64,000 nucleotides of DNA from Chryseobacterium indologenes (GCA_016025055.1 CP065590.1:4526001-4590000), one strand, 5' to 3'; counted from the stretch's first letter, positions 13,027 through 23,398 are shown. Notes: generated by a model not told the origin, from the letters alone. Made by a program: numbers and translations.

Positions 13027-13034
13027 CAAATATA
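13027..13034 (-). promoter_or_regulatory. Promoter -7 box of the Hc1-like gene
   Basis: On the minus strand the bases read TATATTTG, a perfect TAnnTTTG box, 21 bases before the ATG. Confidence 0.65.
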
Positions 13035-13252
13035 GGTTTTATGGTGATTCCAGCCTAATTGTGCTGAAAAAAAATATGATAATTGGTGAAATTTGGTTTA
13101 CCGTTCCGACATTGAATTTAACTTTTGAAATAAAATCTGAATTTCCCGGGAAATACGATGTTTCACCGGGTTTTTCTCATCAATTAAATTAATATTCTGA
13201 AAGGCAGCAGATTAACCGATTACATTTCACCCTAACCCACTGAAAGAAGTGT

Positions 13253-14671
13253 TTATTTATGAGTGAAAAATTCTTTCACCTTCTTTCCTGCATTTTCCAA
13301 AAGAAATAAGTTTTCAGGGGTAATTCTTTCTGCAAAAACAACCCTAAAATGATGACTGTATCTGCTGGTCGGCGAAAATGTATTTCCGGGAGTAAACATG
13401 ATACTGTTATTTTCACAATAATGATAAAACTTTTTCATATCGGTCTTTTCCGGAAGTTGGCCCCAGATGTTATATCCTCCCTGCGGCCGGTGAAAGTAAG
13501 CTTCTTCAGGAAAAAACTTCCTCAGACAGTCTAGAACCACAACGGCCTGATGATTCAGTTTTTTCCGAAAAGACCGCAAATGCCTTTCATAACTGTTTTT
13601 TTCTAAAAGACTAAGAATGAGTTCCTGATAAACCGGAGACACCGAACGTCCGAGAATAAATCTGGCTCTTTCAGATTTTGAATAAAAATTACCGGCATAC
13701 AGCCATCCCAATCGGATCCCCGGTGCCAAAGTTTTTGAAAATGAAGAATACATCATCACAATTCCGCTGGTATCAAAGCTTTTGATACAACTCGGCCTCT
13801 TCCCTTCAAAATAAAGATCGGAATACATATCATTTTCTATAATACATACTTCATGTGTTTCCGCTATATTTACTATTTCCTTTTTTGTTTCATCCTTCAT
13901 CAGGATTCCCGTAGGATTATGAAAATTGGGGGTTACTGCAAGCGCTTTAATATTATGCTCGCTACAAGCCTTCCGGAAATAGTCTGTATCAAAACCTGTC
14001 CTGTAATGTACAGGAATTTCAATTACTTTAAGCCCAAGATTGGCAATAACTTCCAGAACGGAAAACACACACGGACTGTCTACCGCAACTACATCCCCTG
14101 CTTTTGTCACAGATCTCAGCGCAATAGTGAGTGCCTGCAAAGCTCCGTCTGTAATGATTATTTCATCCGGATTCAGGAGGCATCCATGCATTCTCATTTG
14201 TTTTGAAATTTGTTTTCGTAATGCCCCGGATCCGTCGGAAGGATAATATCTCAGAAGTGCGGCCCCTTTCTTACGAATTACCTCCTGCATCGTCCTCAGT
14301 ATCAATTTTTGTGGAACCAAAAGGTCTCCCGGCATTGTCGTATTAAAAGAAGCCGGTTCGGAAGTTCTTCGGGATGTCAGCAGCATATTTTTCATAAATA
14401 CCTCATCTCTCACTACTACAGGAAGCATCGTCCTGGTCTCCGGAATATTTTCTTCTTTCCTTTGTGGCACAAAGTAACCTGATCGTAAACGGCTTTCAGC
14501 AAGACCTGTGATCATCAGATATTCAAAACCGCTTTGTACAGAGCTTGTACTCAATTGATACCTTTCTTTAATTTCTCTGACGGACGGCAAACGATCCCCT
14601 GGCTGTAAAAGACCATTCCTTATCTGTTCTTCAATACTCTTTGTAAAAATTTCGTATTTATATGGTTTCAT
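13253..14671 (-). CDS. MocR-type regulator (GntR helix-turn-helix plus aminotransferase fold)
   Basis: PLP-dependent regulator of about 472 residues. The first 70 residues form a GntR winged helix (GDRLPSVREIKERYQLS). After a linker comes a class I aminotransferase-like domain with the TPNFHNPTG motif and the PLP-binding lysine in YSSFSKTLAPGIRLGW. MocR proteins usually control PLP, GABA or amino-acid genes; the target here is not shown. An in-frame start exists at 14728, but the promoter box TAAATTTG (14703-14696) would then lie inside the gene, so I use the Met at 14671 (MKPYKYEIF). A divergent acetyltransferase gene starts about 120 bases away and is the natural candidate target. Confidence 0.88.
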   Translation of the reverse strand: MKPYKYEIFTKSIEEQIRNGLLQPGDRLPSVREIKERYQLSTSSVQSGFEYLMITGLAESRLRSGYFVPQRKEENIPETRTMLPVVVRDEVFMKNMLLTSRRTSEPASFNTTMPGDLLVPQKLILRTMQEVIRKKGAALLRYYPSDGSGALRKQISKQMRMHGCLLNPDEIIITDGALQALTIALRSVTKAGDVVAVDSPCVFSVLEVIANLGLKVIEIPVHYRTGFDTDYFRKACSEHNIKALAVTPNFHNPTGILMKDETKKEIVNIAETHEVCIIENDMYSDLYFEGKRPSCIKSFDTSGIVMMYSSFSKTLAPGIRLGWLYAGNFYSKSERARFILGRSVSPVYQELILSLLEKNSYERHLRSFRKKLNHQAVVVLDCLRKFFPEEAYFHRPQGGYNIWGQLPEKTDMKKFYHYCENNSIMFTPGNTFSPTSRYSHHFRVVFAERITPENLFLLENAGKKVKEFFTHK

Positions 14672-14695
14672 GATAATGCAGTCATCTGTACCGGG

Positions 14696-14703
14696 CAAAT
14701 TTA
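14696..14703 (-). promoter_or_regulatory. MocR promoter -7 box
   Basis: Minus strand TAAATTTG matches TAnnTTTG and lies 24 bases before the preferred ATG at 14671. Confidence 0.5.
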
Positions 14704-14768
14704 CAAAATAGATTTCTGTACCGATCATATTTTTACCAACTGTACCCTTTATGAATCGATTAATCTTC

Positions 14769-14776
14769 TAATTTTG
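14769..14776 (+). promoter_or_regulatory. -7 box for the divergent acetyltransferase
   Basis: TAATTTTG matches TAnnTTTG and ends 13 bases before the ATG at 14790. The short divergent region with the MocR promoter would let one regulator act on both genes. Confidence 0.5.
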
Positions 14777-14789
14777 GTAAAAAAAATTC

Positions 14790-15302
14790 ATGGATATCAT
14801 TTCAAAATTTACAGTGGGTTCTGAAGAGGGAATTTCTGATCTTATAACCATTCTTGATTCTTCGGTATATGCTTTACACAAAGACTTTGTTTCAGAAGAA
14901 GACATCAAAAAATATAAAAACGGGATAGATCCCAGAAAGATGATCAACGATTTAAATGATCTTTCCAATCAACTTATCATGACATATGCAGATCAGCAAC
15001 CTGTGGGATACAGCATTATTAAAAGTGGTTCGGTATATCCGGGAATTCAGGAAGGTAAGAGGTCTACAGAAATCAGTTTCGTGATCCTTCCCGGATTCGA
15101 TTCTCCTGAAACAAGGGATTCTCTGTGGAAAAAATGCAGGTCTGCAGTAAGTTTCACGGATGTACTGTGGATCAATATGCTGTCTCATGATCCTCTTTTG
15201 GAATTTTTAAAAGAAATGGGTTTCACTGCTGTATCAGATAGCCAGGCAGGTCCGTTTCAACTGCCGTCACACATCTTAATAATGGATTTGAATAAAGGGT
15301 AA
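14790..15302 (+). CDS. GNAT-like N-acetyltransferase
   Basis: A 170-residue protein with GNAT-like features: an N-terminal amphipathic helical part, a central strand YADQQPVGYSIIKSG, an EISFVILPGF strand in the cofactor-binding region and a C-terminal EFLKEMGFTAVSD segment. The classical Q/RxxGxG/A loop is not obvious, so acetyl-CoA binding is inferred. It is divergent from the MocR gene, which suggests shared control. The substrate is unknown. No signal peptide; cytoplasmic. About 220 bases follow before the next gene. Confidence 0.6.
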   Translation: MDIISKFTVGSEEGISDLITILDSSVYALHKDFVSEEDIKKYKNGIDPRKMINDLNDLSNQLIMTYADQQPVGYSIIKSGSVYPGIQEGKRSTEISFVILPGFDSPETRDSLWKKCRSAVSFTDVLWINMLSHDPLLEFLKEMGFTAVSDSQAGPFQLPSHILIMDLNKG

Positions 15303-15495
15303 AAAAGGGAAATCAATCAAAAGGAATTAAAATACTAAGGCTGGGAGCAGGAAAGGTAATCAGGTTAAAAAACAAACATATTGTGCTAGTCTTTGCAAAC
15401 TGTTTCATCAAAATTTTTAATCAATAGCAGAAATCTTATACCGGATAGTACTTCCGTCTTCCGCCCCATTTATTTACTATATTCTCCACATTTTG

Positions 15496-15503
15496 TATCT
15501 TTG
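15496..15503 (+). promoter_or_regulatory. Promoter -7 box of the AraC-type regulator
   Basis: TATCTTTG matches TAnnTTTG, 20 bases before the ATG at 15524. Confidence 0.6.
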
Positions 15504-15523
15504 ATTTTTACAATTTCAAAAGT

Positions 15524-16438
15524 ATGAGTGATCAGCTGGAAACCATCGAAGATTATTACAGACGTCTCAGAAAGGATAAGAGTATGGTATTTGATTCAGA
15601 GGAATTTGAAACGGGAAAGTCTCATTTCAATATTTCTATGCGCAAATACTGCAGTTTTAAAAGCCCTTACAACCGTCGTGATTATTATAAAATAAGCTTT
15701 ATCATAGGGAAAGGAACCATACACTATGGAGTTCATCAATTGTACATCGACCGTCCCGCTTTATTTTTTCCTTCTCCCAGCATACCATACTCGTGGGAGT
15801 GTGAGAGTGATTTTCAGGAAGGGTATTTTTGTCTTTTTAATCAGGAGTTTTTCAACGGGAATTCGGAATTTAACCTATTTAAGAAAACTTCATTATTTAA
15901 AGAATGGAGTAAGCCTGTAGTATTCTTAACGGAAGAACAAACACAGCTGGCCACCCTTTATTTTGACCAGATTTATAAAATGAATAATTCTGCGTATCCG
16001 TATCGCTGCAACAGTATCAAAAGCCATCTGGCTTCCGTGCTGCATCTGGCCCTGGAAAACCGGGTTGAAGATGTCAACCCAAGTGAACTGCCAGCTAATG
16101 TAAGACTGTACAGATTGTTTGATGAATTACTCAACAAACAGTTCCCGCTGGATTCACCGGCATACCCGCTGGTACTGAGAACACCTGCTGATTTTGCCCG
16201 CCATCTGAACGTTCATGTGAATCATCTGAATTCTTCTGTAAAATCGGTAACCAACCTTACTACCACGCAGATTATTAAAGAAAAAATGTTTGAGGAATCT
16301 AAAAACCTTTTGAAATATACCAACTGGGATATCGCTGAGATTGGATATACGCTGGGATTTGAGCAACCATCCCATTTTAACAACTTTTTTAAAAAACATG
16401 CCCAAACGTCTCCCCTAAAATTTAAAAACTCCTATTAA
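15524..16438 (+). CDS. AraC-family transcriptional regulator
   Basis: A 304-residue regulator. The N-terminal 190 residues form a cupin-like sensing domain (IIGKGTIHYGVHQLYIDRPALFF), and the C-terminal 100 residues hold two AraC helix-turn-helix units, the second with the family signature IAEIGYTLGFEQPSHFNNFF. It is followed 80 bases later by an MFS exporter gene on the same strand, and AraC-MFS pairs of this type commonly control efflux. The effector is unknown. The frame is intact, and the ATG lies 20 bases after a clear TAnnTTTG box. Confidence 0.88.
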   Translation: MSDQLETIEDYYRRLRKDKSMVFDSEEFETGKSHFNISMRKYCSFKSPYNRRDYYKISFIIGKGTIHYGVHQLYIDRPALFFPSPSIPYSWECESDFQEGYFCLFNQEFFNGNSEFNLFKKTSLFKEWSKPVVFLTEEQTQLATLYFDQIYKMNNSAYPYRCNSIKSHLASVLHLALENRVEDVNPSELPANVRLYRLFDELLNKQFPLDSPAYPLVLRTPADFARHLNVHVNHLNSSVKSVTNLTTTQIIKEKMFEESKNLLKYTNWDIAEIGYTLGFEQPSHFNNFFKKHAQTSPLKFKNSY

Positions 16439-16497
16439 TATTTGAATTTTGTAATTTTTACTTTGTCTTTTAAAACTGAATTCTGTAATTCTTGTGT

Positions 16498-16505
16498 TAT
16501 TTTTG
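16498..16505 (+). promoter_or_regulatory. Promoter -7 box of the MFS gene
   Basis: TATTTTTG matches TAnnTTTG and lies 21 bases before the ATG at 16527, so the exporter has its own promoter. Confidence 0.5.
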
Positions 16506-16526
16506 CATGGTAAAAAATGATTGACT

Positions 16527-17781
16527 ATGTTGAGAGCAGCGTCTGAAAATCGTATCAGGCTTATTACCATTATGGCTTTTGTGTCTATTCCTCTTTCGGG
16601 GTTTGCCACAGATATTTATTTGCCTTCATTTCCGTCGATGGCCAGGGAAATGTCGGTTTCCGAAAAAGATATCCAGATTACTTTAACCACTTACCTGTTA
16701 AGTTATGGAATTTCTCAGTTATTTGTAGGCGGAATTCTGGACAGTATCGGCCGTTATCGCCCCAAACTGATAGCATTACTGGTATTGGCAATCAGCAGTA
16801 TTTTAATTACAATGACCAATAGTATTTTCCTGATTTGTTTACTTCGTATTCTTCAGGGAGCGGCTGTTTCTGTACTTGTAGTGGCAACCCGTGCAATTTT
16901 TGTAGATATCTATGATGCTGAACGGGTGAAACATTACCTGAGTTATTTCACTATTGTCTGGTCCTGTGGTCCTATTCTGGCCCCTTTTCTCGGAGGATAT
17001 CTTGAAAAGCTTTTTAACTGGCATGCCAACTTTTATTTTCTTGCTTTTTATGCAGGATTTATATTCCTTTTTGAATGGTTCTTTAGTGGGGAAAGCCTGC
17101 CGGAGAAAAAGAAACTTAACATCGCAGAAAATATCAGCTTATATTCCATGATGCTAAAAAACAAGATTTTCATGTTGGGAATTTTGGTTTTGGGATTAAG
17201 TTATTCGATTGTTATGGTATTCAATATCACAGGGCCGTTTATTATTGAAAACACGTTCCATTTTACTCCTGTAGTAATAGGATATTGTACATTGATCTTA
17301 GGGTTTTCATGGATGATTGGCGGTTTTATCGGAAAACGGAGACTTTCATTGGATTTCAAACCCAAAATCCTTTACCCGATCCTTCTTCAGTTGATCCTTA
17401 TTGCAGCGTTGATCATTACAAGCAGTTTTGTAGAAAACCTCTTCATCATGGTTCCTTTTGCTTTTTTTTATTCATATCTGTTCAGGGATTTTATTTACCT
17501 CTTTCTTTACCTCAAGTATGTTGTATTTTCCTAAAAATGCAGGTACGGCAGGAGGTTTAATGGGTGGATTGGTGTATGTCATCACTTCTCTTACCAGTTT
17601 CATTATCTCCGTTACCGGAAATGTAATACAACAAAAAGACCTGGCGTGGCGCTATTTGATAATTGCTACTATTCTCCTTGGGATTATCCTCATAATGCAT
17701 AAGACCGTAAAAAAGAAAAAGCAGAGAATTAATCTCTGCTTTTTTATGAAAAATTATTTCCTTCTTTCTTCCATTCGTTGA
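16527..17781 (+). CDS. MFS transporter, Bcr/CflA drug-resistance type (frameshifted in this sequence)
   Basis: Inner-membrane proton-driven exporter of about 400 residues with twelve predicted transmembrane segments. Segment 1 is followed by the family pattern SGFATDIYLPSFPSMARE, and the loop GGILDSIGRYRPK carries motif A. The frame breaks at a run of eight T (17462-17469) in a late transmembrane segment: as written the first frame ends DFIYLFLYLKYVVFS, while seven T gives PFAFFIHICSGILFTSFF and continues through NAGTAGGLMGGLVYV. The 3' end is also uncertain, because an extra A near 17710 would give a natural stop inside the terminator stem. It is probably intact in the cell. Role: multidrug or metabolite efflux under the AraC regulator upstream. 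Confidence 0.85.
17721..17745 (+). terminator. Terminator after the MFS gene
   Basis: GCAGAGA (17721-17727) pairs with TCTCTGC (17733-17739), followed by six Ts. It overlaps the end of the open frame, which suggests the true stop codon is in or before the stem. Confidence 0.85.
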
Positions 17782-17874
17782 GTACTCATTTTCTGAACAA
17801 AGATCATTCTCCGGAAATGATACTTTCGGACTATATTTAACTAGGCGTCGTCACCTTTTCGATATGCTATTTTT

Positions 17875-19449
17875 TTAGAATGACGAAGGGGTTGTATTAT
17901 TCATTTTCACTTCAAACTGTACATCGGCGGTCAGGCTTGTACCATTCAGGTATACCCAATCGGTTCCGGACTTATTATACACCTGAAGATAGTAGGTATT
18001 GCCTATTGGCGTTTTATCTTTGAAAGCTACAATATCTCCGTCTTCAATATGGGAAGATGTATTGCCTGCTTTTTTCTTTACAATTTGAATTCTTAAATTC
18101 GTAAGTGATTTTCCTCTTTTAGGATAAAGATAATAGCTTCCGCTGTTCATAGATTCCCAATACCAAAAGTTGTTAATGAGTTCGCTGCTTTCTATCCTAA
18201 CCAATCCTTCTTTTAAATCAAAATAAGAATCTGCCTCTCCTGTATTTACTATATTAAACCAAGTTTTTGCATCGGGTTGCACCGCAGAAACTGTCAGCCA
18301 ATCATCAGATTTTGAAAGGTTCATATTCACATATTTTCCTGTAGCTACAGATTTCAGTGAAACGCGATCATACTTTCTGAATTTTAAACTTTGTACAGGC
18401 GTCGTCTGATCGGAATATATATTACCTTCTACAGGATAATGATCGGAATAATCGGTCCAGTAATATTTGTCCCCCATCATGTTTGTATAGGTCATTAATG
18501 TTGATGAAACAGGATCAAATGCTATATTTTGCCAACTGTACGGCACAAGATGATTATTGGAAACAAAGATATAATCGAGATATTCCCGTTGATTTTCCGG
18601 ATACGGATAATGATAAGATGCCATGGTGTTGGTCTTTGTATCCCAGGTTGAAGATAATCCTTTATAAACCGGGGCATTAACATTAAGGGTTTGTAACATT
18701 TTAGGATATTCCGGGCTGTCTTTTATAATGTTAAAATCTCCACCGTAAACAACCATTTCATCAACCGGAATCTTGAGACCGTCAATATAAGATTTTATAA
18801 TGCCTAACTGCTGTTCACGGATTGTTACCTCTTTTCCTTTACAGGAAGGTTGTGTAGACTGTGTATGTACAGATATAAAATGGATACGCTTCCCGTCTTT
18901 AAGTATTCTGGCATAGGCAAAACCTTTTAAAGAGTAGGCATCAAAATCACATCCTGCCGGAAATATATACTGATCCATTCTTTCGATGGGATATTTACTG
19001 GCTATCATAACTCCCCCATTTTCAAAACCTCCTGAAGCAGCCTCGCGCCAGTCTCCATAGGTATTGTTCCAGCCATTTTTCGTTTGTCCTACGACGGGGG
19101 TCTGATAAGGAAATACGGGAAGAAGCTTTTGCCGTAATTTACCTGCTGCCGCATTGTCAAAGCATTCCTGGAGCAAAAGGACATCATAATTCTTTAAGAA
19201 GAGAGCTTCTCCTAGTTTTTCAGCACGGGCCTGCTGAGACCATTGGGTAGTTGATGCAACATTGATATCCCTGAGTAAAAAGGTATTATATGCCAATACT
19301 TTTATATTAGGAGAGGTTTCTCTTCCCGCCATCTTTGAAGTTGATGTCGCCGTTTCATCAGTTAATTCCTGATCTGACCCGCATGACAGAAGACTCATAA
19401 GGCAAAGTACGGAAAGGAATCTTGAGACCATTTGGTACATGTAATTCAT
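17875..19449 (-). CDS. Sphingomyelinase C-type phosphodiesterase, lipoprotein
   Basis: A 524-residue exported enzyme of the DNase I-like fold. The N-terminus is a lipoprotein signal (LCLMSLLSC, lipid on Cys near 23). The catalytic domain (residues 45-350) has the sphingomyelinase pattern: VLAYNTFLL, LLLQECFDN (metal-binding Glu), ISVHTQSTQ, VVYGGDFNIIKDSPEY and the terminal DYSDHYPVEG (catalytic Asp-His). A C-terminal 150-residue beta-rich domain looks trefoil-like and may bind membrane or ligand. It likely cleaves sphingomyelin or related phosphosphingolipids; Bacteroidota also make their own sphingolipids, so the substrate may be internal or host-derived. An alternative start is the Met at 19431. 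The gene next to it encodes a TPR/AraC regulator. Confidence 0.85.
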   Translation of the reverse strand: MNYMYQMVSRFLSVLCLMSLLSCGSDQELTDETATSTSKMAGRETSPNIKVLAYNTFLLRDINVASTTQWSQQARAEKLGEALFLKNYDVLLLQECFDNAAAGKLRQKLLPVFPYQTPVVGQTKNGWNNTYGDWREAASGGFENGGVMIASKYPIERMDQYIFPAGCDFDAYSLKGFAYARILKDGKRIHFISVHTQSTQPSCKGKEVTIREQQLGIIKSYIDGLKIPVDEMVVYGGDFNIIKDSPEYPKMLQTLNVNAPVYKGLSSTWDTKTNTMASYHYPYPENQREYLDYIFVSNNHLVPYSWQNIAFDPVSSTLMTYTNMMGDKYYWTDYSDHYPVEGNIYSDQTTPVQSLKFRKYDRVSLKSVATGKYVNMNLSKSDDWLTVSAVQPDAKTWFNIVNTGEADSYFDLKEGLVRIESSELINNFWYWESMNSGSYYLYPKRGKSLTNLRIQIVKKKAGNTSSHIEDGDIVAFKDKTPIGNTYYLQVYNKSGTDWVYLNGTSLTADVQFEVKMNNTTPSSF

Positions 19450-19552
19450 AAGTGCTTTTTAATTTGAAAACTTTCACTAAACTATGGATTAAAACCACCC
19501 TAAAAATGAACAATATATTATCTGTTCTTTAAGTTTAATGTACCGTCTGTCT

Positions 19553-21304
19553 TCAGAAAAAAATCAGCTGAGACTTATGATGATGCGGTAAGACTTTCTT
19601 TTTTATATCTTCCAAACGTTTTTTAATGAAATCAGCAGGGCGCATTCCATTTATTTCCTGGAAAATATTAGAAAAATTTGTTCTTGAAGCAATGCCGCAT
19701 TCTGTGGCTAATGTTTCTATTTTAAAATGTAAGTATTTTTTATCCTCATACAATTTCTTGGTGATATAATGAATGCGGAGTTCTCCGAGGTATCTTTTAA
19801 AGTTGGTGCCTTTAGTTTCATTAATAACCTGAGATAAATAGCTCGAATTGGTGTCAAATCTTGTTGCCAGCTTGCTGAGACTAAGACCATTCTCCGTGAA
19901 TTCAATATTATCTTCAAATTTTTTCAGTTTTAAAATTATATCATTAACGATATTTCTGTCTAAGTCTAATTTATATCCTTCCCTTTCATTTGCAGCAGCA
20001 ACAGTTTCCTGTTTAGTTTCTTCCAGAAGTTTCTGCTCCAGTATTTTATATTTGTCCTTATTTTCTTTTTCTTTTATATACTTAATAACCAGAACCATTA
20101 TCAACATCAGAACTATTATTCCCAAACATATCATTACCCAGCTACTTAAAGACGAGTTTTTTTCCAGTTTAGATTTCTCTTCCAACAGGGTTTTTGTATC
20201 ATATTCTTTGTATATTTTAGATGAGAGATACGCAAAGTCCTTTGAAATGATACGGTCAGCTTTTAGAAGCTGTTTTGTAAAATAAAGCTCTCTTTCTACA
20301 TTTCCTTCCTTTTTATAATGGGTAATGAGCAACTCATAATTTTCTCTCAATTCCGGAAGTATAAAGTCTTTTTTCGTAAATATGGAATCTGCTTTCTGAA
20401 GGTATCCGATTCCCTTTTTCGTATTATTACCAGCTACATATGATTTTCCGATATAAAAATAACTGATCGCCAGCCAGGCAAAGTCATCAGATTCCAATAG
20501 CCGGGGCACAGACTTTTCGAGTGAAGAAACTGCCTGGAGGTATTTATTTTCCCGAAATTCTTTAATTCCTTTTTCTTTACAGAAATAGGCATATTCTGTC
20601 TGGAATCCCCTGTCTTTGAATGTACCTGTCATCCCTAAGGTCAGTAATGAATCTGCTGTTTTATGCTGTCCCAGGTTTCTGAAACAGACAATCATTTGAT
20701 GAAGGCTGTTATAATAGCCTTTTTTGTTATTGTAAAGAGTGTTTGGATGGAGTTTTCGTTTTTTTAACACCGATTCATAGTAAAATAGTATTTTTTTAAA
20801 ATGTACCAATGCTTCATCGTAGTACCCTATGTAGCTCTTAACAACACCGATGTGATAAATAATCTTATTCTTTTCATATTCATCATCAATGGTTTTGGAG
20901 TATTCATATGCTTTCAGATATTCGTCAAGTGCCAGCTGATATTTTTTCAGATTAAAATAATAAACAATTCCTTTGCCTGCATAGGCATTACTGATCAAGG
21001 TGGCATCTTTTGACAGATGTGCAGCCCAGATCGTGCTGTCGGCATATCTCAGCTTATCATTTGTATCAGCTGAAGAGAAAACCCCATCTTTATATCCCAA
21101 TACCAGCTTGGAATATTTTTTTTCTCTTTTTGCTTTCTTTATATACTCATTGAGATAGGGAAAAGCCCGGGCATCATTTTCCTTAAAGTCAAAATATTTT
21201 TCTCTCAGCAGATAATAGTCGTCGACAATACCCTGGGCTTGAAAATCGGTATAGAAAAAAAGAAGTACTAAAAAGAGAAAAAAGCAACGCTGTATACTTT
21301 TCAT
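19553..21304 (-). CDS. TPR-repeat, membrane-anchored AraC-type regulator
   Basis: Regulator of about 583 residues. The preferred start at 21304 gives MKSIQRCFFLFLVLLFF, a signal peptide ending FQAQ. Residues 40-370 are tetratricopeptide-like helices in the periplasm (for example AYEYSKTIDDEYEKN). One transmembrane helix near residue 405 (WVMICLGIIVLMLIMVLV) leads to a coiled-coil linker and a C-terminal AraC helix-turn-helix domain (LATECGIASRTNFSNIFQEI) in the cytoplasm. This architecture, sensor outside and DNA-binding domain inside on one chain, is common in Flavobacteriia; ligands are mostly unknown. It lies just upstream of the sphingomyelinase gene on the same strand with a 100-base gap, so that gene is a plausible target. 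Confidence 0.85.
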   Translation of the reverse strand: MKSIQRCFFLFLVLLFFYTDFQAQGIVDDYYLLREKYFDFKENDARAFPYLNEYIKKAKREKKYSKLVLGYKDGVFSSADTNDKLRYADSTIWAAHLSKDATLISNAYAGKGIVYYFNLKKYQLALDEYLKAYEYSKTIDDEYEKNKIIYHIGVVKSYIGYYDEALVHFKKILFYYESVLKKRKLHPNTLYNNKKGYYNSLHQMIVCFRNLGQHKTADSLLTLGMTGTFKDRGFQTEYAYFCKEKGIKEFRENKYLQAVSSLEKSVPRLLESDDFAWLAISYFYIGKSYVAGNNTKKGIGYLQKADSIFTKKDFILPELRENYELLITHYKKEGNVERELYFTKQLLKADRIISKDFAYLSSKIYKEYDTKTLLEEKSKLEKNSSLSSWVMICLGIIVLMLIMVLVIKYIKEKENKDKYKILEQKLLEETKQETVAAANEREGYKLDLDRNIVNDIILKLKKFEDNIEFTENGLSLSKLATRFDTNSSYLSQVINETKGTNFKRYLGELRIHYITKKLYEDKKYLHFKIETLATECGIASRTNFSNIFQEINGMRPADFIKKRLEDIKKKVLPHHHKSQLIFF

Positions 21305-21504
21305 CAAATCATTTTTTAATTTTAAAAATATAAAAATCCGACGAAATATAAACCCGGAATCCACTATCCGACCTCTTTAAAAACAACGGACCGCAAGTCA
21401 CTATAAATAAGTATATACTCTGCCATACATTGGTAGTTCTCATGTCTCACGAATTTATTTTTCCGGCTTACAGATTGGCTTAAAATAGTCAACTGTACAA
21501 AGCT

Positions 21505-22706
21505 TTATATTGTAATGTTTTCATACTCTCTGAAATTTTCAATTTGTTTAATATAATCTGAAGGAGTCATTTGAACCCGATCTTTAAATGCCTTGATGAA
21601 AGTTGTCGAACTTTTATACCCGATCTCTTCAGCGATGGTCTGAATTGTATATTTACAAAATCTAGAATTTTCGTGAAGCTGCCTGAGTACATAATCTATT
21701 CTCAGGTTGTTGGTATACTCTGAAAAAGTAACTCCTTTATGCTGATTAATGATTTGTGACAAGTAAGCCGTATTGGTATTGAGCTGCTTGGCCACATGGG
21801 AAAGTTTGAAATTATTTGATAAGAACTTTTCTGAAGATTCTAATGTGTCAAGCTTTCTGAGAATGCGGTTGACCAGTTCATTATCAATGACAATATGATC
21901 TGTTTTTTCATTCTTTTCCGGGGCTTCAAAATTATAGATAATATTGATTTTCTGCGGTAACACCAGCGTTGCTGCCTTTTTCTTTTTATAATATCGGTAA
22001 CCCAGCATAAAAGTAACTGAACCTGAACTGAATAAAATCAGGGCAATAAGCAACAAAGAGTTCTTCCGGTTTTCTTTAACCGTCTCTTCTGAAAGTTTTT
22101 TAATTCCCTGCTGCTCATAGCCACCCGTAAAATTCTTGCTATCGTCATCCCATTGCTTCTTTTTAGCTATTTCAGACAAACTCATTTTTGCAAATTCGTA
22201 CGCTTTTTGGCTGTTGTTCAAATTTTCATAATTGATACTGAGCAAATAGTATATTTTCAATTTGCCTTCATGAGTATATTCAACTCCTGTATGGGCTTTA
22301 GCCAAACGATCAATATAAAAAAAGCAGAATCCGGCTGATTAATAAATGTAAAAGCTTCTGCCTTGCGCAGCCAAACGAATTCCCTTGAAAAGCTTTTCTG
22401 CATAAATTCAGAATCCTTTTGGCACAGATCAAAAAGTGTTATCGCTTTTGAATATTCTTTCTTCTGCATTGCAATTTCAGCCATTCTGCTCAGTTGTAAG
22501 GTTTTTGAAAACGATGAAAAATATGAGGAACTCTGTAGTAAAATATTTGCATTTTCATCATTTAATTTAAGATGTACGAAATCCCATTGATCCTTTTTGG
22601 GAGGTTCATCCATTTTCCCTGATTTTTTAAGATTAAAATTATTTTGCGAATAAACAGTAATGCAATAAAAAATTAGGAAGGTCAGTGTTTTTTTTGCAGG
22701 TATCAT
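21505..22706 (-). CDS. TPR/AraC-type membrane regulator (frameshifted in this sequence)
   Basis: A shorter paralogue of the neighbouring TPR/AraC protein, about 400 residues once the frame is repaired. It starts MIPAKKTLTFLIFYCITVYS (signal peptide), then TPR-like helices, a transmembrane helix (SLLLIALILFSSGSVTFML) and a C-terminal AraC domain (IAEEIGYKSSTTFIKAF). The frame is broken at seven A (22317-22323): as written it reads SAFFILIVWLKP, and with one more base SAFFYIDRLAKAHTG, joining both halves. It is probably an assembly error. Two such regulators side by side suggest duplication and divergence. Its target is not evident. Confidence 0.82.
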
Positions 22707-22742
22707 AGTTTTTTTATCGAAATGTGGCGAACTGCCTACCAC

Positions 22743-23317
22743 AAAACTACTTATTATAATTCAAAAAAAAAAGGGAGTAATCCAATATACTAAAATCGTT
22801 TTTTACTGATAACGAAAGTTTTTAGACCTTGTACCTAAAGAATATTGAGAATAAAAAAAAAGACAACAAGCAGGCACATAAACCACACAATAACAGTATT
22901 TTAAATAGAATTATTTTACACAAAACCGGTTTTTAAATTTATAAATATGAGTATTAATTTCTTTCAAATCTGTAAAAACCCGGGTACCTTTTAATCAAGA
23001 TTAACATGTACTTATTTAAAAATTAGCACCTATCGATTTATAAAATTATAGTTTCTAAAATAATTTTGATCTCTATCATTGAAAAAGAAAAACAGATTCC
23101 ATATTAAAATCCACTGATTTAAAAAGGGAACAACATAACCTGTAATTTCCGCTTACAAAACGCAGTAGTTCAATACAGGATATCATGTAAGTGAAGGAAT
23201 AAGATATTCCAATGCCATTGAGCTGATATCTCATGGTATTGACAACCTTGTTATAACGTGCGTCCCATATTTTTTTTAAGATAAAATACTGTTCATTAAT
23301 AATATAAGCCCAATTAG
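22743..23317. other. Long AT-rich intergenic stretch
   Basis: About 570 bases between the divergent TPR/AraC and MarR genes. I see no convincing gene; an 89-codon minus-strand frame at 23076-23345 has no recognisable features and overlaps the MarR promoter. No strong hairpin or repeat was found. Confidence 0.4.
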
Positions 23318-23348
23318 TTGGAATTAAAACTAATTTTACGTACATTTG
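23318..23348 (+). promoter_or_regulatory. Promoter of the marR-usp unit
   Basis: TTG (23318-23320) and TACATTTG (23341-23348) are separated by 20 bases, matching the Bacteroidota -33/-7 consensus in sequence and spacing. It supports translation starting at 23399. Confidence 0.75.
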
Positions 23349-23398
23349 GTAGGAAGCTTCAATCTGGAAACTCAGATTTCACCTTTATTTTTAAAAAT

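Noticed and set aside
23076..23345. Minus-strand 89-codon frame in the marR upstream region
   Set aside because: No recognisable domain; it overlaps the marR promoter and has an unlikely composition.
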